From: an uncultured Flavobacteriales bacterium
GTDB lineage: Bacteria > Bacteroidota > Bacteroidia > Flavobacteriales_D > Crocinitomicaceae
Length of the DNA: 6,050 nucleotides
Direction of reading: 5' to 3'
Assembly: GCA_903879765.1 (NCBI GenBank)
Contig: CAIRMS010000031.1
Location: 1-6,050 of the forward strand
The position numbers and the translations under genes were made by a program. Within the stretch, counting starts at the first letter, position 1. Each line of letters begins with the position of its first letter. The notes under the pieces are model-generated. The model saw only the letters and a program-made list of their open reading frames with translations. It was not told the origin of the DNA and ran no database searches. Of this stretch, positions 5,677-6,050 are shown one piece after another.

Positions 5677-5978
5677 AGGAATCCTAGTTCCAATTTTGCT
5701 TCCTCGCTCATCATGTCTTTGTCCCAAGGTGGATCGAAAACAATGTTGACTTTTGCGGTAGAAACACCTTCTACTGAAGCAACTTTATCCTCAACCTCTT
5801 TTGGTAAACTTTCTGCCACAGGGCAATTAGGTGAGGTGAGTGTCATATCGATAAAAACCTGTCCGTCATCTTCGATTTTCACTTCGTAAATTAATCCAAG
5901 CTCAAAAATATCTACAGGTATTTCTGGGTCATAGATTGTTTTCATCATAGACACAATGCGGTCCTCTAAATCATTCAT
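5673..5978 (-). CDS. sufT: DUF59/MIP18 family Fe-S cluster assembly protein (SufT-like)
   Basis: A complete single-domain protein of 101 residues. DUF59/MIP18 proteins help mature Fe-S proteins; SufT-type members work beside the SUF machinery in the cytosol. The domain begins with MKTIYDPEIPVDIFELGLIY (12-31), the family signature DPEhPVxhxxLGLhY. The second block, TLTSPNCPVAESLP (46-59), carries the conserved Cys52. The third, VNIVFDPPWDKDMMSEEAKLELGF (77-100), is the usual W-containing C-terminus. A PaaD-like role is unlikely, since no phenylacetate genes are near and sufE is directly upstream. The ATG overlaps the sufE stop (ATGA), so the two are co-translated. The gene name follows usual Bacteroidota annotation and is less certain than the family. 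No terminator with a U-run is seen after it. Confidence 0.92.
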   Translation of the reverse strand: MNDLEDRIVSMMKTIYDPEIPVDIFELGLIYEVKIEDDGQVFIDMTLTSPNCPVAESLPKEVEDKVASVEGVSTAKVNIVFDPPWDKDMMSEEAKLELGFL

Positions 5979-6050
5979 GATGCTGAAATGTGTTTAATTG
6001 CTTCTAATTTTAATCGTTTCACCATACCAAGTAATCCATTCGCACGGGTA
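5975..6050 (-). CDS. sufE: SufE-type sulfur acceptor, C-terminal fragment (cut by right edge)
   Basis: Reading leftward from the right edge, 24 codons remain before a TGA at 5975-5977. The residues are TRANGLLGMVKRLKLEAIKH and then ISAS. R-A-N-G-L-x-x-M-V-x-R-h-K is the conserved C-terminal end of SufE, which takes persulfide sulfur from the SufS cysteine desulfurase and hands it to the SufBCD scaffold. The catalytic cysteine lies outside the window. The stop overlaps the DUF59 start by ATGA. SufE followed by DUF59 matches the tail of suf clusters in Bacteroidota, so sufBCDS probably lie to the right. The fragment is short, but the motif is distinctive. Confidence 0.75.
   Translation of the reverse strand, partial: TRANGLLGMVKRLKLEAIKHISAS

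Noticed and set aside
1544..5690. Identical 12-mer GAATCCTAGTTC at 1544-1555 and 5679-5690, each at the 3' end of a minus-strand gene
   Set aside because: One or two shared 12-mers are expected by chance in a window this size. The two copies are in different reading contexts (stop codon versus penultimate codons).
1..6050. CRISPR array, tRNA or rRNA genes
   Set aside because: No regularly spaced repeats, cloverleaf sequence or rRNA-like stretch was seen on either strand.

Overview
The window looks like chromosomal DNA from a Bacteroidota bacterium, most likely the Flavobacteriales. The order is a tentative inference; no marker gene for it is present. Three things point this way: low GC, start codons without clear Shine-Dalgarno sequences, and several upstream copies of the Bacteroidota -7 promoter element TAnnTTTG. 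The ferrochelatase, LuxE-like and half-length TSUP proteins also fit that phylum.

Layout from left to right. Positions 1-124 hold the end of an insertion sequence, read on the minus strand. It consists of a probable terminal inverted repeat and the first 27 codons of an IS3/IS911-type transposase OrfA, cut by the window edge. It abuts a strong, almost perfectly symmetric terminator (126-162) that ends ahcY. Two housekeeping genes follow on the minus strand: ahcY (S-adenosylhomocysteine hydrolase, 175-1467) and, upstream of it, hemH (ferrochelatase, 1549-2574). Each has its own candidate promoter.

From 2685 to 5676 four genes run on the plus strand: a LuxE/acyl-adenylate-type ligase, a half-length TauE/SafE (TSUP) membrane protein, an M20D metallo-amidohydrolase and a small lipoprotein. 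The last three are tightly coupled, with an 11-nt overlap between TSUP and M20D and an ATGA overlap between M20D and the lipoprotein. The second gene also has its own promoter. The set suggests acyl activation, anion transport and N-acyl hydrolysis, but no pathway can be named from sequence alone.

The right end holds two minus-strand Fe-S assembly genes, a DUF59/SufT-type protein (5673-5978) and the last 24 codons of sufE (5975-6050), joined by an ATGA overlap. They converge on the lipoprotein gene and share a TTAA with it as stop codon on both strands.

The genes are mostly ordinary core genes. The parts most worth a second look are the uncharacterised plus-strand operon with its predicted near-leaderless promoters, the inverted repeat at the hemH transcription start, and the IS end sitting on the ahcY terminator. 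No gene-free stretch exceeds 300 bases.
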